A stretch of DNA of 64,000 bases from CAYTAU01 sp964442075 (GCA_964442075.1 CAYTWH010000003.1:1-64000); one strand, 5' to 3'. Positions 18,601 through 28,341 are shown, counted from the first letter of the stretch. The notes: generated from the letters alone by a model not told the origin. Translations and numbers: made by a program.

Positions 18601-20386
18601 TTGGCAATGGCATCCTGATAGGCTTTGTCTTTTTCGCTTGCTGCTTTTTGATCGGCAAGAATTTTATCAATTTCTGATATTTTATCTTTTGGATATTGTT
18701 CGCCTGATTTGATAACAATGGCTTTGTTGTATTCGCTTTTGGCTTCAGTATATTTTTTATCGTTAAAAAATCCATCGGCTTTGGCAATGGCATCCTGATA
18801 GGCTTTGTCTTTTTCGCTTGCTGCTTTTTGATCGGCAAGAATTTTATCAATTTCTGATATTTTATCTTTTGGATATTGTTCGCCTGATTTGATAACAATG
18901 GCTTTGTTGTATTCGCTTTTTGCTTCAGTATATTTTTTACCGTTAAAAAATCCATCGGCTTTGGCTATAGCATCCTGATAGGCTTTGTCTTTTTCGCTTG
19001 CTGCTTTTTGATCGGCAAGAATTGTATTAATTTCTGATATTTTATCTTTTGGATATTGCTCGCCTGATTTAATACCAAGAGCTTTGTTGTACTCCGATTT
19101 TGCTTCGTTATATTTTTTACCGTTAAAAAATCCATCGGCTTTGGCTATAGCATCCTGATAGGCNNNNNNNNNNNNNNNNNNNNNNNNNNNNNNNNNNNNN
19201 NNNNNNNNNNNNNNNNNNNNNNNNNNNNNNNNNNNNNNNNNNNNNNNNNNNNNNNNNNNNNNNTATATTTTTTACCGTTAAAAAATCCATCGGCTTTGGC
19301 TATAGCATCCTGATAGGCTTTGTCTTTTTCGCTTGCTGCTTTTTGATCGGCAAGAATTGTATTAATTTCTGATATTTTATCTTTTGGATATTGCTCGTCT
19401 GATTTAATACCAAGAGCTTTGTTGTACTCCGATTTTGCTTCAGTATATTTTTTACCGTTAAAAAGTCCATCGGCTTTGGCTATAGCATCCTGATAGGCTT
19501 TGTCTTTTTCGGTTACTGCTTTTTGATCGGCAAGAATTTTATCAATTTCATTTAATCTTTCCTTTGGATATTTTTCTTCAGGTTTAAGTTTTGAAGCTTT
19601 TTCATAATTAGTTTTTGCACTTAAGTAGTTTTCTGTATCAAAATAATGATCCGCGCTTACAATAGTCCTGTCATACTCACCTTCATTTGATTTTTGTTCT
19701 GCCATTAATTTTTCACATTTGTCTAATTGGTCTTCAGGATAATAATCGTATTCTTCGGCATAACTTATTGCTTCATCATAAGCATCATGAGCTTCTTTAT
19801 ATTTTTTCTCTCTTAATAATTTATCAGCTTTGACAATTAATACCGTATATTTTTTCTTTGTTATAACTTCTAACTGTCTTAATATCTTACTAATTTCTGA
19901 CCTCATACTCTCTGTATATGCAGGATCAAAATCAAAATCTCCCAAATTGTCAAAAAATTTAATTTTAGAAACAGGTTTTTCAAGAGAAGAAATATCCAAC
20001 CCTTCAATCATATCAAATAATTCAATAGTAAACTTATAAGGATATACATATTCCTTTCCTTTACTTTCTCCTACATGGGTATTAATACTAATTTTCTTGG
20101 GAACTAGTGTTTTTTTGGAAATTTTAAAAATATACTCCTTATCAAAATCAAGCTTTATAGTTTCTTTGCCACTATAATTAGTTGTTACAGTTTTAACTAA
20201 TGATGCCCCATCAAAAACTTCTATTTTTGCTCCTTCAATAGGGCTTTTACCATATTTAACAGATATTTTTATTTCTACATAACCTTTATCTTGAGCAAAA
20301 GAAGAAACTGAAAAAAAAGTAATAATTAATAAAAAAATTAATTTTATTGCGATAACACTATTTATACTGGGTTTAATATGATTCAT
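15645..20386 (-). CDS. giant secreted protein of tandem 60-residue TPR-like repeats (contains gap)
   Basis: One gene split by 100 N (19164-19263). The part before the gap (from 20386) has a signal peptide (1-31), a beta-sandwich CRD-like domain (35-130) and a linker DFDFDPAYTESMRSEI (about 155-170). Then come degenerate and regular 60-residue units of the type 'KADGFFNGKKYTEAKSEYNKALGIKSGEQYPKDKISEI...'. After the gap the same repeat runs without a stop or a Met for about 18 units to 15960. A tail domain follows (about 90 residues, HDWGGKYYFKNGQSIS). Reading frame on the two sides differs by one base only because the N-run is a placeholder. If the repeat continues regularly, the full protein is at least 1588 residues. 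It is probably an elongated periplasmic or surface protein; I know no function. The gene at 28342-29964 has the same head and tail. Confidence 0.82.
15960..19800 (-). repeat. array of 180-bp coding repeats with 360-bp higher-order units
   Basis: The QYPKDKI block recurs every 180 bases from about 15961 to 19021 (18 units), then after the gap at 19381, with diverged units at about 19561 and 19741. Between 17521 and 19140 two alternating versions occur: A with TTGGCTATAG and ATTGTATTAA, B with TTGGCAATGG and ATTTTATCAA. The 360-base blocks 17701-18060 and 18061-18420 are identical base for base, and 18421-18720 continues identically, showing very recent duplication or gene conversion. Outer units are increasingly diverged. 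Confidence 0.97.
19164..19263. other. assembly gap (100 N) inside the repeat array
   Basis: Exactly 100 N, the usual placeholder for an unknown length. The repeat phase is at offset 23 of the 180-base unit before the gap and at offset 148 after it, so the missing piece should be 125 bases plus a multiple of 180. That value also restores the reading frame. Confidence 0.97.
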
Positions 20387-20427
20387 AAATAAAATTAGGC
20401 TCTAAGCTACTTCAAAATAATAAAAAT

Positions 20428-20435
20428 CAAAAATA
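20428..20435 (-). promoter_or_regulatory. candidate -7 element of the giant repeat gene
   Basis: TATTTTTG on the minus strand, 42 bases upstream of the ATG at 20386. It matches TAnnTTTG; no good -33 TTTG is visible. Confidence 0.4.
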
Positions 20436-20482
20436 TGTAATTTATTTCGAAATATAATATTAATATACCATTGAATTAAATA

Positions 20483-20518
20483 AAAAGACAGCATCTATTA
20501 AATCAGATACTGTCTTTT
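20483..20518 (-). terminator. terminator of the larger Lys-C-like protease gene
   Basis: A 14-base stem with one mismatch (20483-20496 AAAAGACAGCATCT against 20505-20518 AGATACTGTCTTTT), 8-base loop, located 19 bases beyond the protease stop on the minus strand and followed on that strand by a T run. Confidence 0.85.
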
Positions 20519-20536
20519 ATTTATAAGTATTTTATA

Positions 20537-23500
20537 TTATCTTATTATAGATATTTTTTTAGTGTATTGTTTCCCGTCAATATTAATATTTACAAAATAA
20601 ATTCCTTTAGCTTGATTAATAAAATTAAATTGATAACGATTATTTTGCATAATATTTCTTTCAAGATCAAGCTTTCTTCCCATTATATCAAAGAAATTAA
20701 ATTCAATATTTTTAGCATTTATATCAATTAATTCAATATTTATTATATTCTGAGACGGATTAGGATATATTATGATTTTACTATCATTATCAAACCCTTC
20801 AACATCAATAGCAACAAGACATCCTATAATTTGAATAGCCATTGAAGTGTTTAATGTATCACCCAATACACTTGAAGGTGTTTGCCATGTTCCTTTTTTC
20901 ACAAATAAGGTGTTGTCTCCTCCTATTCCTCTGTTTGAAGCCATGTATACTGCAAAAGTATCCTGAGCAGTAGAGCTGTATAATAGCTCAAAGCCAACAA
21001 AGAATTTACCATTAACAGGAACTGCATTATCAAACTCAACATGATGATATAAATAAGGAGTAAAACTACCAACGGGAACATCTTTATACTCTAAAGCGTT
21101 TCCCGGCAAACCTGTTAAAGAGTCTTTATCCCAAACAGTAAAACGCACTTTTGAGTTTGAACCTGGTGCCTCATAAGCTTTAATTACCGGAACAATCAAT
21201 CCCCTTACTACGCTAAACATATAATTAGTATATTCATCAGCATAAGCTTTTATAGTATAACCATTATGTCCGGGAAAATACCCCCATTCATCAGGTGTAA
21301 GATGCCGAAATGATAAGGGAATTTCACTAGATAATACATTTGTAATAGTATCACATAAACCTTCCGGTGGCCACCATGGATTACTTGTTACAACAATATA
21401 ATCTTCTTTAATTAAAGTATCAGTAACTAGTCCATTTTTCACAATCAATGTAACATCAAAAGTTTGTGTAGAAGAATCATAAAGGATATTAGTTGGATGT
21501 TGATCAGTAGATGTTGCAGGAGTTCCTCCTTCAAATATCCATTCCCATTCAGTAGGATAACCATAAGTTAAGTCTTCAAACGAAACTGTTTCTCCCAGCA
21601 CTATCAATCTCGGAGTAGTTGCCTGAAAATTAGCGATTAGTGTATCTGAAATAATTGAACTATCCACAACAGTAATATAAAGTATTTTAGTTAATGTATC
21701 TGTACCTAATGGATTTGTAGCAATTAATCTCACATTATAAACTCCAACTATATCATATTGAATATTTGTAGGATTTTGAAGTGTATCTGTATTAGGTAAT
21801 CCTCCATCAAAAGTCCAACTCCAAGCATTTGGAGAATTTGTAGTTAAATCTGTGAAATCAACCGTACCTCCGGTAAAAACAGTAGTAAAGTTTGCTATAA
21901 AGTCAACAACGGGTAAATTTGCAGAATCTAAAACTTCAATATAGTCAATTTTTGTTTCTGTATCATTTGCTGTACCATCAGACACCGTTAAAGCTACTGT
22001 GTAAAATCCCGGAGTATCGTATAAAATATTAAGAGGATTTTGATCTATGCTTGTTAAACCATTGCCAAAATCCCAATTCCAAGAAGTTGCCGGACCATTT
22101 ATAGTAAGATCAGTAAAATTAACTGTTCCACCTTCAATAACAATTGTATTATCAGCAATAAAATCAGCGTTTATAGCATTAGGATCAACAACTTCTACGT
22201 GACTCGTTTTTGTTTCAGTATCGTTATTTGTTCCATTTGAAACAGTAAGCGAAACAGTATGAAAACCTACTGTATTATATGTGATAGTATGAGGTCCTTG
22301 TGTATTTGCTGTTTGGGCAGGCAGTGCGGCAGGGTCACCAAAATCCCAATCCCAACTTGTTATTGTAGCCGAAGGTGATGAGATATCTGTAAAATTAACT
22401 GTTCCTCCAACATTTACAGTTGTTACTGTACTTGGAGTAAAATCAGCATTTATTACGGTATCTTCAACCATTATATAATCTGTTTTAATTTCATCATCAG
22501 TAAGTGTTCCGTCAGAAACAGTTAAAGTAACTGTTTTAAGACCAACTGTAGTATAAGTAACAATATGAGGACCAACTCCTGTTTGTGTTGGCGGAGTAGC
22601 TCCAGCACCAAAGTTCCAGTCCCAACTTGTAATACTTGCAGAAGGAGTTGAGGCATCAGTAAATGTTACTGTGTTGCCAACAGGAATTGTTGTTGGTATT
22701 CCAGAAAAAGCTGCCGTAACACCTGTGTTGTATGGATCCATTCCATCTAAAGTTGTTTGTCCTGTACCTGATGGATCTAACCAATGTTTTAGTTGTTCAT
22801 CAATTGGTGTATAATCTTCCCAACAATGAGAAAACATTTGGTAATAATCATCTATAACATTACCACAAGCTGCTAATCCACCAGTAAGATCTCCAACTAC
22901 TCTATGATTTTCATCAAAAATTGCTGAACCGGAAGATCCACCTTCAGTAACTCCTTCTTCCCATTCAGCAATGTGCCAATGAGAATTCGCATCATATCCT
23001 CCAGCATAAGGGTATGTCACCGCAACAGGAGCATCATTATCAACACATATTTTTTTAACATCTCCACTCGGGTGATGAATTCCTGTCATATTAGCAGGAA
23101 TATTTCCACTATTATCCCAACCACAAAGGTATGGATTAAAAGAAGCAGGTGGATCACTACTCATTTCTACTAAACAAAAATCAAGTGCTGTTGTAGTTGC
23201 TCGTAAATCACAACCGGATACTGATGGAATATTACCTGTAATAGGATAAGGATCTGTTGTTGAACCACAAGTTGCAACTTCCCAATTAAAATTAAAGACC
23301 CAATCCACATATGCAGCACTTCCAGTACAATGATTTGCCGTCAAGAAATATGGTGTTCCATCATTTGCCGTGTTATTAAGCAATGTTCCAGAACATAAGT
23401 ATCCACCCATTAGGATTCTACAAACTGCCAGTTTTTCAGTTTGCCATGCAGCTCCTGTTGGACAATTAATATCAATATTGCAACTGCCTGATTGACCAAA

Positions 23501-24094
23501 CGAACCATCTTTAAATTGTAGCCAATTTGCGATATTTTTATAAGCATGATAAACTTTAGAGATTCCAAATTCTCCTTGGAATTCAGCGTTAGCAGGCTCA
23601 AAATATTCAACAGTAATTTTATCTCCAGCAATAACTGTTGTAGCAAGAGAATTAAACTTTTTGTTGTTTTTGTGTGTAAAAGCGCCTAAAACTGAAGTTT
23701 TTTCCTCATTGTATAAAAACACTTTTGCTCCTTTTGGAAGTTTAAAAGGTTCAAAAAGAAAACTTAAGCTATGGGCATTTTTTGAATTAATGGTAATTCT
23801 CCACAATTTATGTCCACCCGGTAAAATTTTCAGTTTCCCGGAATTCTCCATAGTATAATCAACAGGTATTTCCTTTGCATAACGATACGGAATAGGAGCT
23901 TTATTTTTAATGTTCAATTCATCTTCTGCGAGCATTGATTTAACATCAAATGAAGGCAATTGAACAACAGGAACTTCATCCTTAACATTAAATGATTCAA
24001 AACTCACAGGTAAACCTCCGTCTGATATTTGAGAATACATAGAGATATTACCGAATAAGAGTAGTAGTGATAGGCAAAAAATAAAATTTTTCAT
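20537..24094 (-). CDS. Lys-C-like secreted serine protease with five PKD domains and T9SS tail
   Basis: A 1185-residue exoprotease. It has a signal peptide (1-22), an N-terminal beta-rich prodomain (about 30-190), and a chymotrypsin-fold domain (about 205-450) with triad residues H255 (LTANHCTG), D305 (ALDFCLVEM) and S388 (TEGGSSGSAIF). This GGSSGS form and the paired cysteines match the lysyl-endopeptidase-like proteases of Bacteroidota. Five PKD domains (about 455-905, repeated VxFTDxS...WxWxFG) are followed by a beta-domain and a T9SS sorting domain (about 1110-1185, IIYPNPSQNIINIEL ... GIYFVNI). It degrades extracellular protein, probably after Lys. A terminator follows, and a paralogue lies 137 bases upstream on the same strand. 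Cleavage specificity is inferred from family resemblance. Confidence 0.92.
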   Translation of the reverse strand: MKNFIFCLSLLLLFGNISMYSQISDGGLPVSFESFNVKDEVPVVQLPSFDVKSMLAEDELNIKNKAPIPYRYAKEIPVDYTMENSGKLKILPGGHKLWRITINSKNAHSLSFLFEPFKLPKGAKVFLYNEEKTSVLGAFTHKNNKKFNSLATTVIAGDKITVEYFEPANAEFQGEFGISKVYHAYKNIANWLQFKDGSFGQSGSCNIDINCPTGAAWQTEKLAVCRILMGGYLCSGTLLNNTANDGTPYFLTANHCTGSAAYVDWVFNFNWEVATCGSTTDPYPITGNIPSVSGCDLRATTTALDFCLVEMSSDPPASFNPYLCGWDNSGNIPANMTGIHHPSGDVKKICVDNDAPVAVTYPYAGGYDANSHWHIAEWEEGVTEGGSSGSAIFDENHRVVGDLTGGLAACGNVIDDYYQMFSHCWEDYTPIDEQLKHWLDPSGTGQTTLDGMDPYNTGVTAAFSGIPTTIPVGNTVTFTDASTPSASITSWDWNFGAGATPPTQTGVGPHIVTYTTVGLKTVTLTVSDGTLTDDEIKTDYIMVEDTVINADFTPSTVTTVNVGGTVNFTDISSPSATITSWDWDFGDPAALPAQTANTQGPHTITYNTVGFHTVSLTVSNGTNNDTETKTSHVEVVDPNAINADFIADNTIVIEGGTVNFTDLTINGPATSWNWDFGNGLTSIDQNPLNILYDTPGFYTVALTVSDGTANDTETKIDYIEVLDSANLPVVDFIANFTTVFTGGTVDFTDLTTNSPNAWSWTFDGGLPNTDTLQNPTNIQYDIVGVYNVRLIATNPLGTDTLTKILYITVVDSSIISDTLIANFQATTPRLIVLGETVSFEDLTYGYPTEWEWIFEGGTPATSTDQHPTNILYDSSTQTFDVTLIVKNGLVTDTLIKEDYIVVTSNPWWPPEGLCDTITNVLSSEIPLSFRHLTPDEWGYFPGHNGYTIKAYADEYTNYMFSVVRGLIVPVIKAYEAPGSNSKVRFTVWDKDSLTGLPGNALEYKDVPVGSFTPYLYHHVEFDNAVPVNGKFFVGFELLYSSTAQDTFAVYMASNRGIGGDNTLFVKKGTWQTPSSVLGDTLNTSMAIQIIGCLVAIDVEGFDNDSKIIIYPNPSQNIINIELIDINAKNIEFNFFDIMGRKLDLERNIMQNNRYQFNFINQAKGIYFVNINIDGKQYTKKISIIR

Positions 24095-24231
24095 TTTAAT
24101 AAAATTGAGTTAATATTAATACATTTTTGATACTAAAAAATAGACGCCAATTATTTTAAAAAGTTGCTTTTTATTTAATAAAAATACTGACTTTAAAATA
24201 TATTTGATTTTATAATAAAACATATCTGTTT

Positions 24232-26718
24232 TTATTTAATCAAAGTTATCTTTTCACTTATAACTTTGTTATCAGCATTTATATTTATATAGTAAATTCC
24301 TGCATCAAATTTACTCATATCAATTTTATACTCGCCTGCAGAAAAATTATTATATGTAACAAAGTCAATAATTTCTCCAATCATATTTGTAAATGTTATC
24401 TGCATATTTTCTCCACTAAAACTACTTACAACATTTATGTAATCAGAAGCAGGATTTGGATAAATGCTAATATTTTGCACTTCATCTTTAATACCATCAA
24501 TTGATGTTCCTGTTGTATTAATTTCAATGTCATCTATCATAAAAACAAAAGCATCGTTTGAAACACAATTAATTCCAATATAAACACTTTGATTGTCATA
24601 AGCCGAAAGATCATATGAACGTTGAGTCCAAGCGGCTGGAGCTTCCTCGTATGATCCGGAAGAAACAAAAGTAAAGCTTCCTGGGTCATTATTTGTTGTT
24701 GAAACACCTACCTTATATCTCTCAAACCCCCATTGATCAGTATATGTTTTAACCCACATATCTATGGAGGAGCTTGTTCCAAGTTGTAATTGAGACGATA
24801 TTAACCAATCATTATTTGGTGCACTAGCTGTAACTTCATTAAAACATGCTCCGAATCTTGAGCCACCATGTGGCTGAAGTTCTGCATCTCCAGAAGCTGT
24901 CGGTGTTGTTTGTGAAGGATTAAATGCAACAAATGCTTGAGAATCATCTTCACCTGTGAAATCATAATCTCCCATACTATAATCTTGAACTCCGCCAACA
25001 TCATTAACTGTCCATGGTGAGAAATCAGTTGAAAAATCTGAACATGCTTCAAAATCTAAAGAGAAGCCTGAACTTGGAGGAGAAACAGTGATATAATTTA
25101 CTTTTGTTTCTGTATCATTTGTTGACCCATCAGACACATATAATGACACTGTATAAGTACCTGCATTTGCATAAGTTATTGCCGGTGGAGTTTGACTGGT
25201 AGAAGAAGATGGACTTCCGCCTGTAAATGTCCAGTTCCAAGTAGTTGGAGAACCTGTTGAATTATCTGTAAAAGTAACAGAACCTCCGGGTATAACAGTA
25301 GTAGGAGTACCAACAAATTCCGCCATTAAACCGGGGTTACAAGGAGCATTTGTTCCTGCTAAAGTAGTTGCTCCTGTTACTGCTGGGTCTAGATATGATG
25401 CTAAACTACCATTTGTCCAATGATAATCAAATTTACCATAATAGTCAGGTTGAGTTTGAGCTGTACAATAAGAAGAACCTCCTGAAAGCGTACCAACAAT
25501 TAATCCACTATTACTAAATATTGGAGAACCAGAAGAACCACCTTCAGTTACACCCCATCCATTTGCATTAGATGACCAAACAACTCTCCATGCCGAATTA
25601 GTTTGCATTTGGCTTCCGCTAATATTTGGAGATGAAGATGTTAATGTAGATGTGTAAGTTGATATTTTTTTAATGTCTCCTGCTGGATGATGTATGCCAG
25701 CACCACTTCCAGAACCACTTGTAGATCTATCCCAACCATTATAATATGGATTCCAGGATTCCGGTGGTGTTGAATTTAATTCTAATAATTGAAGGTCAGA
25801 ACCACCCGAAGTATTGCTTATTGCAACAAGAGAACAACCTGTTAATGAATTTGCTGCCGACGTAGTACCTGTACAAGTTGATGCTTCGTAATTAAAATAA
25901 AAAACCCACGCATTATGTTCTGCTGCTGATGCATCTCCAGAACAATGATATGCCGATAAAAAATAAGGCGTACAGTCTTGATTAGTATTATTAATCAAAG
26001 AACCTGAACAAACATAACCACTCATTTCCATTAGAGCAACACCTCTTTTTTCATCTTGCCAATTGTCTCCTACAGGAGAACAAATAACATTAACTTCGCA
26101 AGGATCTGATGCTTTTGTTTCTTCACTATCATTTAATCCTTTATAGAAATAAATAATATTACTGATATCTAATTTTAAATTATTAGCTGTATTCGATTTG
26201 CTATATTCTACCGCCGATTCGTTATATTCAATAATTATTTTGTCGCTATAAACCATTTGGGTAGCAAAATTTTCTCTTTTCGGATTGTTATTATTTGTGA
26301 AAGCTCCAATAACATGTTTTTTGTCGGCAGAATATAAAAACAACTTGCCGTTTTCAGGAATTTGGAAACTGTCATAATATACTCCAATTGATTTGGCTCC
26401 TTTTGATTCAATTTCTAATCTCCAAATTCTATCTCCATTAGGTAATTCTGTCCACGTCCCTGCATTTTCAGGTGTTACACCAACTGGAATAGGAACTCCA
26501 ATTCTTTCCGGTTCTCCATTTTTTTCGAAGAATTCATCTTCAATTTTTAATTGTTCTACATCCGGTGTCGGTAGTACAATATGATCAATATTATTTTCCA
26601 AATTAATTAGAAAACTCGGAGGTATTCCTCCTTCGCTAATCTGAGATTTTAGTTGTAAGGAGCAAAACAATACTAACAGGCTCATTGTTAGAGATAATAA
26701 GTGATTTTTTTTCATCAT
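24232..26718 (-). CDS. Lys-C-like secreted serine protease with PKD, jelly-roll and T9SS tail
   Basis: An 828-residue paralogue of the neighbouring protease. The signal peptide (1-26) leads to ISEGGIPPSF, the same start as ISDGGLPVSF in the neighbour, then a prodomain. The protease domain has H258 (LSAYHCSG), D308 (GSDLQLLEL) and S396 (TEGGSSGSPIF). One PKD domain (about 465-548) and a MAM/jelly-roll-like adhesin domain (about 553-735, DFSPWTVNDVGG ... VYIGINCVSNDAFVFMIDDIEI) precede the T9SS sorting domain (about 755-828, SIYPNPASDYINVV ... AGIYYINI). Both proteases keep the catalytic core but differ in accessory domains, suggesting tandem duplication with domain exchange. It is secreted by T9SS and presumably digests extracellular protein. 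Confidence 0.92.
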   Translation of the reverse strand: MMKKNHLLSLTMSLLVLFCSLQLKSQISEGGIPPSFLINLENNIDHIVLPTPDVEQLKIEDEFFEKNGEPERIGVPIPVGVTPENAGTWTELPNGDRIWRLEIESKGAKSIGVYYDSFQIPENGKLFLYSADKKHVIGAFTNNNNPKRENFATQMVYSDKIIIEYNESAVEYSKSNTANNLKLDISNIIYFYKGLNDSEETKASDPCEVNVICSPVGDNWQDEKRGVALMEMSGYVCSGSLINNTNQDCTPYFLSAYHCSGDASAAEHNAWVFYFNYEASTCTGTTSAANSLTGCSLVAISNTSGGSDLQLLELNSTPPESWNPYYNGWDRSTSGSGSGAGIHHPAGDIKKISTYTSTLTSSSPNISGSQMQTNSAWRVVWSSNANGWGVTEGGSSGSPIFSNSGLIVGTLSGGSSYCTAQTQPDYYGKFDYHWTNGSLASYLDPAVTGATTLAGTNAPCNPGLMAEFVGTPTTVIPGGSVTFTDNSTGSPTTWNWTFTGGSPSSSTSQTPPAITYANAGTYTVSLYVSDGSTNDTETKVNYITVSPPSSGFSLDFEACSDFSTDFSPWTVNDVGGVQDYSMGDYDFTGEDDSQAFVAFNPSQTTPTASGDAELQPHGGSRFGACFNEVTASAPNNDWLISSQLQLGTSSSIDMWVKTYTDQWGFERYKVGVSTTNNDPGSFTFVSSGSYEEAPAAWTQRSYDLSAYDNQSVYIGINCVSNDAFVFMIDDIEINTTGTSIDGIKDEVQNISIYPNPASDYINVVSSFSGENMQITFTNMIGEIIDFVTYNNFSAGEYKIDMSKFDAGIYYININADNKVISEKITLIK

Positions 26719-26885
26719 AATTAAGTTTAGTTAAACATTTTAATGGAAATTATTTTATCAAATGATTCACAAATATATATTAATAATAACCTTTTTCAAA
26801 ATCATTTTATTGATATAATATCATAAACATATACTTCATGAAAATTTATTTGATTAATTTTACTATGTAAATAAAATATGATTTT

Positions 26886-27296
26886 ATGAAACTACTTATA
26901 TGGTATTGCAATAATTTTGAATATAATACGACTATTAATACTATTGAAAAATATACAACTGAAGAAACAATGTGTAAATTTTCTAATGTTTTAGTTGCAT
27001 TTATTCAGGTTGAAGAAAATGATGAGGACAACTTGAATAATGCTGAAAAAAAGATGGTTAAACAAATTAAATGGGCCTCTGGTAAAAATAATACTAAAAA
27101 AATTCTTCTGCACTCTTTTGCACATCTATCTGATAGCAAGGCAAACCCGGAATTCACTAAAGAGCTACTTGATAAAGCACAAAAAAGATTAGAAAATGCT
27201 GATTATGAAACCTCTCAAACACCTTTTGGATATTTTCTAGATCTGAAAATGGAAGCTCCAGGATATTCATTAGCAAGAATTTTTAAAAGTTTTTAA
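26886..27296 (+). CDS. freestanding archaeal-type ThrRS editing domain
   Basis: A 136-residue protein matching the N-terminal editing domain of archaeal threonyl-tRNA synthetase (PF08915, D-aminoacyl-tRNA deacylase fold). It has the start MKLLIWYCNNFEY, AFIQVEENDE, the core KKILLHSFAHLSDSKANPEF and the end QTPFGYFLDLKMEAPGYSLARIFKSF. The domain hydrolyses Ser-tRNA(Thr) made in error. Archaea have it fused to ThrRS, and freestanding trans-editing copies exist in some archaea and scattered bacteria. Here no synthetase follows: the next gene is a sirtuin starting two bases after the stop, so the two are co-transcribed. Length equals the domain alone. Function as a trans-editor is inference; proofreading on D-aminoacyl-tRNA is an alternative. 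Confidence 0.82.
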   Translation: MKLLIWYCNNFEYNTTINTIEKYTTEETMCKFSNVLVAFIQVEENDEDNLNNAEKKMVKQIKWASGKNNTKKILLHSFAHLSDSKANPEFTKELLDKAQKRLENADYETSQTPFGYFLDLKMEAPGYSLARIFKSF

Positions 27297-27298
27297 CA

Positions 27299-28033
27299 AT
27301 GGAAGAAAAAATTAAAATAGCGGCAAAAATTATCAACAATTCAAAACACCTTACTGTTTTTACAGGTGCTGGAATTTCAGTTGAAAGCGGAATACCTCCA
27401 TTTCGTGGTACAGATGGATTATGGAGTAAATACGACCCAATAGTACTTGATATCGACTTCTTTTATAAAAATCCTGAATCATCATGGAAAGTTATTAATG
27501 AAATTTTTTATGATTTTTTTGGAAAGGCTAAACCAAATGACGCACACATAGGAATTGCAAAACTTGAAAAAAAAGGTTTTGTTAAAGCTGTAATAACTCA
27601 AAATATTGATAATCTTCATCAAGAAGCAGGAAGTAAAACTGTTTTTGAGTTTCACGGTAATTCAAAATATTTAATTTGTACAAATTGCAACTCTAAATTT
27701 CATATTGATAAAATTAATTTGTCTTATATTCCTCCAAAATGCAAAAAGTGTAATGGCTTGTTAAAGCCTGACTTTATATTTTTTGGGGAAGGAATACCCG
27801 AACCCGCAGGTTCTCTTTCATACGCAGAAGCTGAAAAAGCTGATGTTTTTCTGATAATTGGAACTACAGGGGAGATAATGCCTGCAAGTATGATTCCTCA
27901 ATATGCCAAAAAAAATGGATGTACTTTAATAGAGATAAATCCTAATAAATCATTATACACAAATAAATTAACAGATACTTTTTTACAAGGAAAAGCTTCT
28001 GAAATAATTAATAAACTATTAGAAATTATTTAG
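27299..28033 (+). CDS. Sir2-family NAD-dependent protein deacylase
   Basis: A 244-residue sirtuin that removes acyl groups from lysines using NAD. The Rossmann motif GAGISVESGIPPFRG (23-37), the Q101-N102-I-D104 motif, catalytic H119 (FEFHGN) and a four-cysteine zinc site (C127, C130, C148, C151) are all intact, followed by the usual GTTGEIMPASMIPQYA block. The neighbour upstream is the ThrRS-type editing domain, two bases away, so they form an operon. The 3' end overlaps the convergent small gene at 28026 by 8 bases. The substrate class (acetyl or other acyl) is not evident. Confidence 0.94.
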   Translation: MEEKIKIAAKIINNSKHLTVFTGAGISVESGIPPFRGTDGLWSKYDPIVLDIDFFYKNPESSWKVINEIFYDFFGKAKPNDAHIGIAKLEKKGFVKAVITQNIDNLHQEAGSKTVFEFHGNSKYLICTNCNSKFHIDKINLSYIPPKCKKCNGLLKPDFIFFGEGIPEPAGSLSYAEAEKADVFLIIGTTGEIMPASMIPQYAKKNGCTLIEINPNKSLYTNKLTDTFLQGKASEIINKLLEII

Positions 28034-28307
28034 TTAATTTACTTAATTCTGTAAATGATTCATCGGTTTTATTTAAAATATCTTCATATATTTTATTAAA
28101 ATGCTGCTTAATTTCCTTTTTATCTTTTACTTCAATTTTATTTACTCTCGCAATCAATTCCTCTCGTGTTTTAATAATATCCTCAATAATCTTTTCTGCT
28201 TTACCTTTACTTTTATCAGGATGTAAATACATAAAAGTATAACAATCTGAAACAACTTCGTAAGTTAAATAATTAATGTCTTTTTTAATGTTCTTTTTGC
28301 TAGCCAT
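28026..28307 (-). CDS. small conserved hypothetical protein
   Basis: A 93-residue, charged, largely helical cytosolic protein (NINYLTYEVVSDCYTFMYLHPDK-like start, then Lys/Glu-rich helices). It has no signal peptide and no motif I can name, though proteins of this appearance are common in Bacteroidota. Its stop lies 8 bases inside the convergent sirtuin gene, and it starts 34 bases after the end of the coiled-coil gene on the same strand, so it may be that gene's operon partner. Confidence 0.65.
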   Translation of the reverse strand: MASKKNIKKDINYLTYEVVSDCYTFMYLHPDKSKGKAEKIIEDIIKTREELIARVNKIEVKDKKEIKQHFNKIYEDILNKTDESFTELSKLTK

Positions 28308-28341
28308 AATCTTAATTATTAATTTGGTGGTAAAGTTAATA

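Noticed and set aside
17339..18955. Several near-identical minus-strand ORFs of 116-176 codons (MDFLTVKNI...)
   Set aside because: They are an alternative frame of the 180-bp coding repeat. The true frame (KADGFFNGKKY...) is continuous with signal peptide and tail and has no stops.
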